Source of the DNA: Lachnospiraceae bacterium
Lineage (GTDB): Bacteria > Bacillota > Clostridia > Lachnospirales > Lachnospiraceae
Direction: 5' to 3'
NCBI GenBank assembly: GCA_030527645.1
Contig: JAUNAJ010000021.1
Coordinates: 1-41,142, forward strand
DNA length: 41,142 bases
The notes under the pieces are model-generated. The model ran no database searches, was not told the DNA's origin, and saw only the letters and a list, made by a program, of their open reading frames with translations. A program made the translations under genes and the position numbers. Shown here one piece after another: positions 1 through 8,714 of the stretch (within the stretch, counting starts at the first letter, position 1; each line of letters begins with the position of its first letter).

Positions 1-43
1 ACATGCGGTGAGAGGCTATAGGGTGGCTAGTCTACTTTTGACA
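1..43. mobile_element. Possible end of an inserted element at the window edge
   Basis: The reading frame of the MocA-like gene on the minus strand keeps family-like sequence up to about position 50 and then changes to unrelated residues and a stop. Read on the minus strand, the foreign-looking part starts with TGTCAAAAGTAGACTAG at position 43. A terminus beginning TGTCA would suit several transposon families, IS21-like among them, but no transposase or second terminus is visible here. This is inference from a broken gene; an assembly join is an alternative. Confidence 0.3.
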
Positions 44-488
44 CCCAAACCAATATTGATTCGATCAGCTCAGACCGGATCAGAATGGGATGCCCCGGTC
101 TGCCCTGAAAGCAGGGGGTCACAAGGAGCTGATTCAGATCCAGCATCTTCGTTACTGTTTCAGCAGTAAACAGCGGTACATCTACCGGTGAGAACAGAAC
201 CGTGTCTGCCTTATCCTTCAGGTAGTCCAGACCGATTTTTACAGAGTCGAACATCTGTGTAGAGGCATACTGTTCATTTCGCAGAAATACAATGTTATTA
301 GAAGCAAGATGATGCTCCAGAATCTCGGAATTGTAGCCTGTCACCATGACGATTTTGCTGATGCCTGCCTGTCTGAAGTTATGAATGACACGCTGGGCGA
401 TGGAGATGGTTCCCATCTGCAGCATTGGTTTAAAATCACCCATTCGTGAGGATTTTCCGGCGGCTGTAATTAAAGCGGCAGTCCTCAT
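27..488 (-). CDS. MocA/MobA-like molybdopterin nucleotidyltransferase, C-terminus apparently lost
   Basis: This is an NTP transferase of the MobA/MocA family; relatives attach CMP or GMP to molybdopterin in the cytoplasm. The N-terminus carries the nucleotide-binding loop LITAAGKSSRMGDFKPML. A Pro-Val-Asp-Val-Pro metal-site motif sits near residue 103, and GRPGHPILI near residue 130. MocA proteins are usually about 190-200 residues, but this frame stops at 153. Its last seven residues (VWVSKVD) do not look like the family, so about 40 residues seem to be missing. The start is supported by GGAGG about 8 nt upstream. The gene is divergent from the aldehyde oxidoreductase operon. D. gigas-type aldehyde oxidoreductase uses molybdopterin cytosine dinucleotide, so a MocA role next to it makes sense (inference). 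It corresponds to the DVU_1551-type family as I recall it. Whether the truncated protein works is doubtful. Confidence 0.75.
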   Translation of the reverse strand: MRTAALITAAGKSSRMGDFKPMLQMGTISIAQRVIHNFRQAGISKIVMVTGYNSEILEHHLASNNIVFLRNEQYASTQMFDSVKIGLDYLKDKADTVLFSPVDVPLFTAETVTKMLDLNQLLVTPCFQGRPGHPILIRSELIESILVWVSKVD

Positions 489-518
489 GTATATACCTCC
501 AGGTTTATGATCAAGTGA

Positions 519-551
519 TTACACAAAATGTGTAAATTTAACAACAGTATA
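519..551 (-). promoter_or_regulatory. Candidate -10 box and palindromic operator for the MocA-like gene
   Basis: On the minus strand a TATACT -10-like box lies at 551-546. Just downstream of it is the perfect palindrome TTACACA-AAA-TGTGTAA (519-535), about 30 nt before the start codon. A palindrome just after a transcription start is a typical repressor position. No clear -35 box is visible and the regulator is unknown. Confidence 0.35.
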
Positions 552-605
552 GCACTGATTTGAGAAAATAGCACGGTTTTTATGCGAATAGTATTTATTT
601 ATATG

Positions 606-635
606 TTGAAGATTCGTAATTATGCATGATAACAT
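606..635 (+). promoter_or_regulatory. Candidate promoter of the aldehyde oxidoreductase operon
   Basis: TTGAAG (606-611) and TAACAT (630-635) are separated by 18 bp, in the AT-rich divergent gap upstream of the first plus-strand gene. Both boxes are imperfect, and a second -10-like TATACG follows near 641. The assignment is tentative. Confidence 0.35.
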
Positions 636-673
636 TAGATTATACGATAAATTATTTGATTTGGAGCTTTATA

Positions 674-934
674 ATGGATCAATTATTTGAAATTACTGCT
701 CATGAAGTAACAATAGAAGTAAAGGATGAACGGACGGGGCAGCTGTTCAGGCGGACGCTTCCCATTGATTTCTATGAGAATGCCAATGTACTGAAGCTTT
801 CCGGAGAAAATCTTGACGGTTCAAGCTCATCTATTACCTTCTATTCTGTGAAAGGAGTGGAAAAGCTGAAGGATCTGACCGGCAGAGGGCCGGATCATGA
901 TCCCTGCGGGACACACGGACAAAAGGAAAAGTAG
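674..934 (+). CDS. Small conserved-looking protein, first gene of the aldehyde oxidoreductase operon
   Basis: An 86-residue protein of unknown function. I chose ATG 674 because GGAG (663-666) precedes it by 7 nt; an upstream in-frame ATG at 626 has no ribosome binding site and adds unlike residues. The sequence alternates charged and hydrophobic residues like a small beta-rich domain (EVTIEVKDERTGQLFRR) and ends in a hydrophilic tail with a single cysteine (GPDHDPCGTHGQKEK). No signal peptide or membrane segment is seen. It lies 28 bp upstream of the aldehyde oxidoreductase and is almost certainly cotranscribed, so a role in that enzyme's assembly or regulation is possible but unproven. Confidence 0.7.
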   Translation: MDQLFEITAHEVTIEVKDERTGQLFRRTLPIDFYENANVLKLSGENLDGSSSSITFYSVKGVEKLKDLTGRGPDHDPCGTHGQKEK

Positions 935-962
935 GGAATTCTGAAAGTAAGGAGGAATGTGC

Positions 963-3725
963 ATGATTAAAAAAACGTTAAAGATCAATGGAGTGGAGCG
1001 GATTCTTATTCTGGATCAGGATGAGACCCTGGCTCAGGTGCTGCGTGAGCATCTGCTTCTTACCGGCTGTAAGATCGGCTGCGGTGAGGGACACTGCGGT
1101 GCCTGCAATGTAATTCTGAACGGTAAAGTTGCAAGATCCTGTATCTACAAGATGAGCCGTGTGCCGGATCATTCAGAGATTACTACTATTGAAGGTGTGG
1201 GAACGATCTCTGATATGCACCCCATTCAGGTGGCCTGGATGGCATACGGATGTGCGCAGTGCGGATTCTGTTCACCGGGATTCATCATTTCTGCAAAGGT
1301 GCTGCTTGAGAATAATCCAAGTCCGACCCGCGAGGAGGTAAGAGACTGGTTTCATAAACAGCGCAATCTCTGCCGCTGTACCGGATATAAGCCTCTGATC
1401 GATGCAACAATGGCAGCAGCTGAGGTTCTTCGAGGCGAGAAGACAAAAGAGGATCTTGTGTTCCGTCAGACCGGCGATTCCATCGTGGGAACAAATTATA
1501 TTCGTCCGTCTGCGGCGCAGAAGGTAACCGGTACCTGGGATTTCGGAGCAGACGATGCACTGAAGATGCCGGAGGGAACACTTCGGCTTGCTCTGACACA
1601 GGCTGCTGTTTCTCATGCAAATATTCTCAGTATTGATACTGCGGAAGCTGAGGCAATGCCGGGTGTTGTTCGTGTTATTACAGCAAAGGATATTAAAGCA
1701 GCAGGCGGTACCAATAAGATCAACGGCCTTGTCATGCTCCCGAAGCATAATAAAACAGACGGTTTCGAGCGGCCGGTTCTCTGTGATGAAAAGATATTCC
1801 AGTTCGGCGATGCGATTGCTATTGTAGCAGCTGATACGGAGGAGCATGCTCGTGCGGCTGCTGATAAAGTGAAGGTGGAGATTGAGGAGCTTCCGGCCTA
1901 TATGAATGCATTGGATGCAATCGCAACGGATGCAGCCGAGATCCATCCGGGTATTCCGAATGACTTCTTTGAAACAAATTGTATTAAGGGACCGGAGTTT
2001 GACTGGGACAGCATTCCGGATTCTCAGCAGGTAGAAATTGAGTCCTACTGCTCACGTCAGCCGCACCTTCATCTGGAGCCTGACTGCGGATATGGATATA
2101 TCGATGAAGACGGTATGGTTACCGTTCATTCTAAATCCATCGGTATTCACCTGCATATGCCGATGATCGCTGACGGTATCGGTGTTCCGATGGAGAAGCT
2201 CAGACTGGTGCAGAACCATGCAGGAGGCACCTTCGGATATAAATTCTCTCCGACGAACGAGGCTTTGATCGGTGCAGCTGCAAAGATTCTGGAGCGTCCG
2301 GTATCACTGGTATTCAATCAGTATCAGAACATTACCTATACAGGAAAGCGTTCTCCTGCATTTATGAATATCAAACTGGCAGCGGACGAAAAAGGAAAGC
2401 TGCTTGCAATGTGGGGCAACAACTACGTGGATCATGGTCCCTACTCTGAGTTCGGTGATCTGCTGACCATGCGTCTGTCACAGTTTACCGGAGCAGGATA
2501 CGGCATTGATTCGATCCGCAATAAGAGTACAACTGTATTTACCAACCATGCCTGGGGATCTGCCTTCCGTGCCTATGGTTCCCCACAGTCTTTTATGGGC
2601 TCTGAGATTGCCATTGATGTTCTGGCAGACAAGATGGGAATTGATCCCTTCGATATCCGTGAGATGAACTGCTACAAGGAATCCGAGCATACAACGATTC
2701 CGACCGGTTATCCGCCGGAGGTATATTGTGAGGAGGATCTGTTTAAGAAGGCTCGACCGCTGTATGAGGCAGGTAAAAAGCGTGTGGCGGAGAAGAATGC
2801 TGCTTCTGACGGAAAGATCAAATACGGTATCGGTGTTTCTCTCGGCGTATATGGCTGCGGTCTGGACGGCGTGGATACATCCAATGCCTTTGCAGAGCTG
2901 AATCCGGACGGAACAGTTACCATGTATTCTGCCTGGGAGGATCACGGACAGGGTGCTGACATGGGCGTTCTGGTATCTTCTCATGAGACACTGCGTCAGG
3001 CAGGAATCAAGCCGGAGCAGATCCGCCTTGTTATGAACGATACGAAGACCTGTCCGAATGCAGGTCCTGCGGGTGGTTCCCGTTCACAGGTCATGACGGG
3101 AAATGCCTGCCGCCTAGCTGCTGAAAACCTTGTAGCTGCAATGAAGAAGGAAGACGGCACCTTCCGTACCTACGATGAGATGGTTGCCGAGGGCATTCCG
3201 ACAAAGGTAGAGGGCAACTGGGTTACTACCTTCTGTGCAGATCATCCGATCGATCAGGATACAGCACAGGGTGATCCGTTTGCTACTTATATGTACACTA
3301 TTTTCCTGCCTGAGGTTGCTGTTGATACAGAGACTGGAAAGGTAAAGGTTGAGAAATTCACAGCGGTTGCCGATGTGGGAACCATTATGAACAGACTTCT
3401 GGTAGAAGGAAACTTCTACGGCGGTCTGGTACAGGGTATCGGACTTGCTCTTACAGAGGATTTTGAGGATCTGAACCATGATACCTCTCTGAAAAACTGC
3501 GGTATTCCGTATCCGAATGACGTACCGGATGATATCGAGCTGCACTTTAATGAGACCTATCGTCCCAGCGGCCCTTACGGTGCTGCGGGCTGCGGTGAGG
3601 CTCCGCTGGATGCACCGCATCCGGCAATCCTGAATGCGATCTTCAATGCAACCGGTGCACGTATCACACGGATTCCTGCAAGACCCGACAAAGTACTTGC
3701 TGCTCTGAAGGAACTGGAAAAGTAA
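963..3725 (+). CDS. mop: Molybdenum-dependent aldehyde oxidoreductase (Desulfovibrio Mop type)
   Basis: A single-chain xanthine oxidase family enzyme that oxidises aldehydes to carboxylic acids with a molybdopterin cofactor and two [2Fe-2S] clusters. ATG 963 is chosen because GGAGG (951-955) is 7 nt away; ATG 957 would be only 1 nt from it. With this start the cluster cysteines fall at C40, C45, C48, C60 and C100, C103, C137, C139, the same numbers I recall for D. gigas aldehyde oxidoreductase (907 residues; here 920). The molybdenum domain follows from about residue 190, with GGTFGYKFSP, the proline-rich SAFRAYGSPQ loop and the catalytic glutamate E879 in GCGEAPL. There is no FAD domain, unlike xanthine dehydrogenases, so electrons probably leave through a ferredoxin- or flavodoxin-like partner. 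The natural substrate cannot be read from the sequence. Confidence 0.95.
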   Translation: MIKKTLKINGVERILILDQDETLAQVLREHLLLTGCKIGCGEGHCGACNVILNGKVARSCIYKMSRVPDHSEITTIEGVGTISDMHPIQVAWMAYGCAQCGFCSPGFIISAKVLLENNPSPTREEVRDWFHKQRNLCRCTGYKPLIDATMAAAEVLRGEKTKEDLVFRQTGDSIVGTNYIRPSAAQKVTGTWDFGADDALKMPEGTLRLALTQAAVSHANILSIDTAEAEAMPGVVRVITAKDIKAAGGTNKINGLVMLPKHNKTDGFERPVLCDEKIFQFGDAIAIVAADTEEHARAAADKVKVEIEELPAYMNALDAIATDAAEIHPGIPNDFFETNCIKGPEFDWDSIPDSQQVEIESYCSRQPHLHLEPDCGYGYIDEDGMVTVHSKSIGIHLHMPMIADGIGVPMEKLRLVQNHAGGTFGYKFSPTNEALIGAAAKILERPVSLVFNQYQNITYTGKRSPAFMNIKLAADEKGKLLAMWGNNYVDHGPYSEFGDLLTMRLSQFTGAGYGIDSIRNKSTTVFTNHAWGSAFRAYGSPQSFMGSEIAIDVLADKMGIDPFDIREMNCYKESEHTTIPTGYPPEVYCEEDLFKKARPLYEAGKKRVAEKNAASDGKIKYGIGVSLGVYGCGLDGVDTSNAFAELNPDGTVTMYSAWEDHGQGADMGVLVSSHETLRQAGIKPEQIRLVMNDTKTCPNAGPAGGSRSQVMTGNACRLAAENLVAAMKKEDGTFRTYDEMVAEGIPTKVEGNWVTTFCADHPIDQDTAQGDPFATYMYTIFLPEVAVDTETGKVKVEKFTAVADVGTIMNRLLVEGNFYGGLVQGIGLALTEDFEDLNHDTSLKNCGIPYPNDVPDDIELHFNETYRPSGPYGAAGCGEAPLDAPHPAILNAIFNATGARITRIPARPDKVLAALKELEK

Positions 3726-3755
3726 TCAACATTCATTGAATCATATGGTATGCTG

Positions 3756-3847
3756 GAGGGGAGAGGAAATATCTCCCCTCTTGTAGTATAGCAATAGAGG
3801 GCAGAGTGAATTGGATTCTCATCGTCTGCAGAGGAGGGAGATCCTCC
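3756..3847 (+). other. Two hairpins between mop and the downstream operon
   Basis: A perfect 9-bp stem GAGGGGAGA/TCTCCCCTC with a 7-nt loop (3756-3780) is followed by TTGTAG, which is a weak T-tract. A second small hairpin GGAGG-GAGAT-CCTCC lies at 3833-3847 and would hide a ribosome-binding-like GGAGG. The first could be a partial terminator or an mRNA-stabilising element that keeps mop transcript in excess over the accessory genes. This is inference. Confidence 0.45.
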
Positions 3848-3883
3848 GATGGCGGTGAGTCCTGAATAGAAAAGAGGATTGGC

Positions 3884-6178
3884 ATGGCATATATTAAAGA
3901 ACGGGGATCCACACATGTCTACCATGTGAACCGTATGTCAAAAGAGGATATGGACCAGATGCTGGGACTGTGTGTTCATGAACAGCCTGCGTACTGTGTG
4001 GCTGCCTGCCCTTTTAAGGTAGATACAAAGGCCATGCTTGCTCTGGCGGCAAAAGGGGATTTTAAGAAGGCACTGGCACTGTATGAGAAGGTGACACCTT
4101 TCCCTCTGCTTCTCTGCAATGGCTGTGAAGCACCCTGTGAACAGGCCTGCAAGCTCTGTGAACTTGGTGACGGCATATCCGTCAGAGAGGTGGAACGGGC
4201 GATTGTGCGCTATGGAGAACGTACAAAGCGCAGCGGTGTCTTTCGTATGAGAAAGAAAAAAACAGCAGTGATTTTCGGCTCCGGACTGTTTGCCCTGTTT
4301 CTGGCGGGCGAGCTGGAGAAGAAGATGTATCCGGCAACTGTATATTGTGAGGAACAGGACTATCGGGACTATGTTGCTGCCGCCGCCCCCATGCTGCCCG
4401 CCGATGATTGTGACAGGGAAGCAGACAGGTTGAAGAGTATGGATCTGAACTTCGAATTTTCCTGTGTGCTGACGAAGGAGTTTATGCAGGAAAAGGCGGC
4501 TGCGGCGGATCTTGTCTGTGCATCCGAGGAAACGGCAGCTGTTCTGAGCCCTGAAGAGCAGGCGGATCCGGAGATTATGCTCAGGGAGAAAAGCGGTGTC
4601 ATCAGCGGCTGTGCTGCCGGGGTGATGGAGGCGGCATTTGCAGCAAAGCGGGCTGCTCTGACCGCTGACCGTCTTGCCCAGAATCTGTCTCCCCGTGCGG
4701 CTCGTTCACCGGAAACTGGAACAGATACATCGCTGTATACAAATCTGGCCGGCATTGAGGGATCCTGCAGAGTTCCCTGCAAAGAGGCAGGATACACGAA
4801 AGAGGAGACCGTTCGGGAAGCCAAACGCTGTATCGGATGTCATTGTGAGGAATGCATGAAGAGCTGTGTGTACCTGCAGGAGTATAAAAAACATCCCGGG
4901 CTGCTGGCAAGGGAAATTTATAACAATACACAGATCATCATGGGAGATCACCAGATGAATCGTCCCATGAATTCCTGTTCCCTGTGCGGTCAGTGTACCT
5001 TTACATGTCCCAACGGATTTGATATGGGGCATGTGTGCAGGGCGGCCAGGGAAAATATGGTATCTACTGACAAGATGCCTATGGCACCCCATGAATTTGC
5101 CCTTCTGGATATGCTGTTTTCTAATTCAGAAGCCTTTTTATCCAGAAAACAGCCGGGATGTCAGGAGTGCCGCTATGTTTTCTTCCCGGGATGTCAGGCA
5201 TCAGCGATTGCTCCGGCGGTGATTGAGGCGGCTTATAAGGATCTCTGTCAGCGTGTGGATGGCGGTGTGGCATTGATGCTGGGGTGCTGCGGGGCGATCA
5301 GTGCCTGGGCAGGACAGACAGAGATGACCGCACAGGTCAATGAACAGCTGGATCAGGAGCTTGGGAAACTGGGAAATCCTGTGATCATTGCCGGCTGTCC
5401 CAGCTGTATGAAGCAGCTGCGTTCCCGGCCGGAGCGCGAGGTGATCGGTATTTGGGAGATTTTGGAGCGAATTGGATTGCCGGAGTCTGCAAAGGGGATG
5501 CGCATGCCGGTTGCTGTTCATGATTCCTGCGGAGCCAGAGGTGACCGGGAAGTTCAGGAAAGCATTCGGAGAATTCTTACGCAGATCGGATGCTCCGTGC
5601 AGGAAACGGAGCTGTCCGGAGATCTGTCTCCCTGCTGCGGCTATGGAGGACTTACTTCCTATGCAAATAAGGAGCTTGCCAAGAAGATGGCAGAGCAGTG
5701 CCTGGAACGGTCGGAGGCACCCTATGTGACCTATTGCATGTCCTGCAGGGATCGATTTGCACGGGAGGGGCACGTTTCCAGACATATTCTGGAGCTTTTG
5801 TATGCTGTTCAGGCCAGTGAGGTGCCGGATATCAGTGAGAAACGATACAATCGGCTCAAGCTGAAGCAGGAATTGCTGAAATATATTTGGAATGAGGAAA
5901 CTATGATAGAGAAGAAAGAGTACACTGTCACCTATACCGATGAGGCTGTGCAGATGATGGATGCTCGAATGATACTGAAAAGTGATGCGGAACAGGTGCT
6001 GGAGGATTTTCATCATTCCGGAGAGGCTGTTCTGGATGGCAAGACCGGGGAACTGATTGCCAGAAGCCGTCTCGGCAATGTGACGTTCTGGGTTCGGTTT
6101 ACAAAAACAGAAACCGGCTATCTGGTGCATCGTGCCTACAGCCATCGTATGAGTATAACAAAGAGAGTGGGACAGTAA
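3884..6178 (+). CDS. Fe-S oxidoreductase with GltD-like N-terminus and CCG domains (DVU_1558-like)
   Basis: A 764-residue multi-domain redox protein. Residues 1-100 resemble the Fe-S domain of glutamate synthase small subunits, with C30, C38, C42 and C78, C81, C85, C89. A Rossmann-type FGSGLFALFLAGEL at about residue 127 could bind FAD or NAD, but the region after it is short and degenerate. Residues around 310-390 hold further clusters (CIGCHCEECMKSC, CSLCGQCTFTCP), as in dicluster ferredoxins. They are followed by two cysteine-rich CCG-type regions (FFPGC...LGCCG...CPSC and HDSCGARG...CCGYGG...CMSC), as in HdrD/LldE proteins. A C-terminal domain ends in a YSHRM motif. It could be the electron partner of the aldehyde oxidoreductase or serve its maturation; both are inference. 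The family is named pyridine nucleotide-disulfide oxidoreductase/dicluster-binding protein in current annotation, as I recall. Confidence 0.85.
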   Translation: MAYIKERGSTHVYHVNRMSKEDMDQMLGLCVHEQPAYCVAACPFKVDTKAMLALAAKGDFKKALALYEKVTPFPLLLCNGCEAPCEQACKLCELGDGISVREVERAIVRYGERTKRSGVFRMRKKKTAVIFGSGLFALFLAGELEKKMYPATVYCEEQDYRDYVAAAAPMLPADDCDREADRLKSMDLNFEFSCVLTKEFMQEKAAAADLVCASEETAAVLSPEEQADPEIMLREKSGVISGCAAGVMEAAFAAKRAALTADRLAQNLSPRAARSPETGTDTSLYTNLAGIEGSCRVPCKEAGYTKEETVREAKRCIGCHCEECMKSCVYLQEYKKHPGLLAREIYNNTQIIMGDHQMNRPMNSCSLCGQCTFTCPNGFDMGHVCRAARENMVSTDKMPMAPHEFALLDMLFSNSEAFLSRKQPGCQECRYVFFPGCQASAIAPAVIEAAYKDLCQRVDGGVALMLGCCGAISAWAGQTEMTAQVNEQLDQELGKLGNPVIIAGCPSCMKQLRSRPEREVIGIWEILERIGLPESAKGMRMPVAVHDSCGARGDREVQESIRRILTQIGCSVQETELSGDLSPCCGYGGLTSYANKELAKKMAEQCLERSEAPYVTYCMSCRDRFAREGHVSRHILELLYAVQASEVPDISEKRYNRLKLKQELLKYIWNEETMIEKKEYTVTYTDEAVQMMDARMILKSDAEQVLEDFHHSGEAVLDGKTGELIARSRLGNVTFWVRFTKTETGYLVHRAYSHRMSITKRVGQ

Positions 6179-6399
6179 TGGCAGTTGAAAGAACCTATTA
6201 TTCGATTGATCCTGAGGGAAAGCTGCTGTGCGCGAAGTGCGGCATTCCCCTTATAAAAGGAAAAGCGAAGTTCATGTATCTGGAAAATGGCTTTCCTGTG
6301 GAACTTCCGGTCTGCCCGCAGTGCGGTTTTGTATATGTACCCGAGGAATTAGCCCTGGGGAAGGTGCTTTCCGTGGAACGGGCACTGGAGGATAAGTGA
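6178..6399 (+). CDS. Small two-CxxC redox/zinc-ribbon protein (DVU_1557-like)
   Basis: A 73-residue protein with two CxxC pairs, CAKC near residue 18 and CPQC near residue 46, spaced as in a zinc ribbon or rubredoxin-like fold. The start codon shares one base with the stop of the preceding gene (TAATG), so translation is probably coupled. No membrane segment is present. The position between the Fe-S oxidoreductase and the methyltransferase fits the small redox protein of the DVU_1557 type as I recall that neighbourhood. Whether it binds zinc or iron or acts by thiol exchange cannot be told from sequence. Confidence 0.8.
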   Translation: MAVERTYYSIDPEGKLLCAKCGIPLIKGKAKFMYLENGFPVELPVCPQCGFVYVPEELALGKVLSVERALEDK

Positions 6400-6950
6400 A
6401 CCGGCACCCCGGCGGGCGCCAGCAGACGCTGCATATGCTGAGTCGTATTCAGCTTCCCTCCGGTGCAGTCTGCCTGGATCTGGGTGCCGGAGATGGTGAA
6501 ACTGTACATGTTCTTCGGGAGCTGGGATATCAGGCGCTTGGAATTGATCAATTACCGGGCGGAGATCCTGTCGTCCGGCAGGGGGATTTTCTTGACCTGC
6601 AGATGGATTCGGAGTGTGTGGATCTCTGTATCAGCCAATGTGCATTTTTTGTGAGCGGGAATCCCGGGAAAGCGCTTCAGGAGGCATGGCGTGTGTTAAA
6701 GCAGGGCGGTTTTCTGCTGCTGGCGGATCTGGATCCGGGGGATTTGGAACAGCTGGCAGTCCGGGCAGGGTACACGGTACTGGAAAGGCAGGATATTACA
6801 AAGCTGTGGCAGCAGTATTATATCGAATCTATATGGAACGATACACTGTGCTGCAGGGAGTATGGCTCTCTGATTGAGAAGTGCAGAGGAAAAAAACTGA
6901 GGTATACGGTATTGATTTTAGGAAAGGGGGAGAACGATGGATCTATATGA
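6396..6950 (+). CDS. SAM-dependent methyltransferase (DVU_1556/TrsM-like)
   Basis: A 184-residue class I methyltransferase-like protein. SAM motif I is CLDLGAGDGET at about residues 26-36, and later strands follow the usual order, with ALQEAWRVLKQGGFLLLADL near residue 105. The start is GTG in a GTGA overlap with the previous stop, which explains the weak separate ribosome binding site. The protein is shorter than typical small-molecule methyltransferases. The target is unknown; the linked radical SAM, CoA-ligase-like and molybdoenzyme genes suggest a cofactor or protein modification step. Confidence 0.82.
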   Translation: MNRHPGGRQQTLHMLSRIQLPSGAVCLDLGAGDGETVHVLRELGYQALGIDQLPGGDPVVRQGDFLDLQMDSECVDLCISQCAFFVSGNPGKALQEAWRVLKQGGFLLLADLDPGDLEQLAVRAGYTVLERQDITKLWQQYYIESIWNDTLCCREYGSLIEKCRGKKLRYTVLILGKGENDGSI

Positions 6951-7371
6951 AAAAATAGCGGAATTATCCGAAAAAAAGTATCACTGCTCCCAGATGATCA
7001 TGATCATGATGCTGGAAACAATCGGTGAAGAACAGCCGCAGATCGTTCAGACCATGGGAGGCCTTGGAGGAGGCATCGGGTACAGTGGTGATTCCTGCGG
7101 CTGTCTGACGGGAGGTGCCTGTGCAATTTCCTACTTTCTGGGAAAGAGAGATCCCGAGGATATGGAGGATCCTCAGCTGAAGCCGGCTGTGCAGGAGCTG
7201 GTGCAGTGGTTCCGGGAGGAAACGGAACCGGAATACGGTCATTCAGACTGCAGATATATTACAGATAACCTGAACTGGAATGTAATTATGAATACCTGTC
7301 CGGAGCTGATTGCAAAGACCTATATGAAGGTAATGGAGATATTGACAGAAAGAGGGATCATTGAAGCATGA
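6937..7371 (+). CDS. C_GCAxxG_C_C family redox protein (DVU_1555-like)
   Basis: A 144-residue protein with the family cysteine pattern: a lone Cys in YHCSQ (residue 17), the glycine-rich GDSCGCLTGGACAIS segment around residue 62, then single cysteines in HSDC and NTCPELI. It overlaps the end of the methyltransferase by 14 nt, with AAAGGGGGAG as ribosome binding site inside that gene. Such proteins are often beside redox enzymes and radical SAM genes; their biochemical role is poorly known. Within this operon it may bind a metal or flavin, or pass electrons. Confidence 0.87.
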   Translation: MDLYEKIAELSEKKYHCSQMIMIMMLETIGEEQPQIVQTMGGLGGGIGYSGDSCGCLTGGACAISYFLGKRDPEDMEDPQLKPAVQELVQWFREETEPEYGHSDCRYITDNLNWNVIMNTCPELIAKTYMKVMEILTERGIIEA

Positions 7372-8714
7372 AACTGCTTGGGAATACACAAAGCGTGTGC
7401 CCGATCTGCCTGAAGGTGCTTCCGGCGGTGAAGGAGGCAGATGAAACGGGAGTTTATCTGAAAAAAAACTGTCCGAAGCACGGAGAATTCCGTACACTGA
7501 TCTGGGAAGGGAGTGCGTCTTCCTATACTGCCTGGGGAAGGGAAAATCTGTCTGCGGAGCAGCCGGTACATCCGGAAAAAAAAGGCGGCGACTGTCCCCG
7601 TCAGTGCGGGTTATGTGAAGAGCATCAGCGGAAGGGCTGCTGTATGCTGCTGGAGGTAACCGGGCGGTGTAATCTGAAGTGTCCGGTCTGCTTTGCCTCG
7701 GCAGGCAGCGGGAGCCGAAGGGAACCAACTCTGGAGGAATTGGATCAGCAGTATGATTTTCTGATGCAGCATGGAGGTCCCTTTAATATTCAGTTATCCG
7801 GAGGAGAGCCGACCCTGCGGGAGGATCTGCCGGAGCTGATCCGCAGAGGCAGGAAGAAAGGCTTTACATTCTTCCAGCTGAACACCAACGGGATGCGTCT
7901 TGCCTGTGAAGAGGGGTATGCACAGAGTCTGAAGGATGCAGGTCTGAATACAGTTTTTCTGCAGTTTGACGGTACAACAGAGGAGGTATACAGGACACTT
8001 CGGGGCCGTGCGCTTCTGGACTATAAAAAGCAGGCCATTGCGAACTGTTCTGAGGCGGGTCTTGGCATTACGCTGGTACCGGTCATTGCACCGGGAGTGA
8101 ATGATCACCAGATCGGTGAGATCCTGCGGTTTGCACTGTCACACATGCCTTATGTGCGAGGAGTACATTTTCAGCCCATCAGCTATTTCGGGCGCTGTGA
8201 TCAGAAACGGCCGGATATGCCGATCACGATTCCCCGCATGCTTCGGCTGATGGAGGAACAGACGGAGGGAGCCTTGCAGATCTCTGATTTTTCCGGCGGC
8301 GGAGCAGAAAATCCATATTGCTCCTTTCATGCCAGTTATCGTGTAAGAGATGGGAAGCTGAAGGCAATGAAAAAACGATCCGAATGCTGCTGCTGTACCA
8401 CCAGTGACGATTCACGTACCTTTGTGGAGCGGCAGTGGAGTTTCGATGCAGCTTCCGTGATTCCCGGAGCCGGTTCTTCAAAGCAGGAGTCTGCAGCTGC
8501 ATTGATGCAGACAGACGCCTTTGATGAGTTTCTGCTGGAACTGCATCGGGAAACCTTTGCCGTATCAGGAATGATTTTCCAGGATGCCTGGAATCTGGAT
8601 CTGGACCGCCTGAAACGCTGCTATATATGTGAAATGGATCCGGAGTACGGAATGGTTCCGTTTTGTGCCTATAATCTGACGGATCAGAAAGGAACGTATC
8701 TTTACAGAAAATGA
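7368..8714 (+). CDS. trsS: Radical SAM protein of the TrsS type
   Basis: A 448-residue radical SAM enzyme. The N-terminus has a zinc-ribbon-like CPICLK...CPKHGE, then CPRQCGLC. The radical SAM cluster motif CNLKCPVC follows at about residue 101, with the SAM-binding GGEPT near residue 145. Late in the protein a run of four consecutive cysteines (C340-C343, 8385-8396) is followed by the C-terminal CYICEMDPEYGMVPFCAYN. Relatives in other anaerobes are described as (seleno)proteins; here every candidate position is cysteine and no in-frame TGA occurs. ATGA overlaps join it to genes on both sides. The substrate is unknown. The family name is from memory. Confidence 0.85.
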   Translation: MKLLGNTQSVCPICLKVLPAVKEADETGVYLKKNCPKHGEFRTLIWEGSASSYTAWGRENLSAEQPVHPEKKGGDCPRQCGLCEEHQRKGCCMLLEVTGRCNLKCPVCFASAGSGSRREPTLEELDQQYDFLMQHGGPFNIQLSGGEPTLREDLPELIRRGRKKGFTFFQLNTNGMRLACEEGYAQSLKDAGLNTVFLQFDGTTEEVYRTLRGRALLDYKKQAIANCSEAGLGITLVPVIAPGVNDHQIGEILRFALSHMPYVRGVHFQPISYFGRCDQKRPDMPITIPRMLRLMEEQTEGALQISDFSGGGAENPYCSFHASYRVRDGKLKAMKKRSECCCCTTSDDSRTFVERQWSFDAASVIPGAGSSKQESAAALMQTDAFDEFLLELHRETFAVSGMIFQDAWNLDLDRLKRCYICEMDPEYGMVPFCAYNLTDQKGTYLYRK

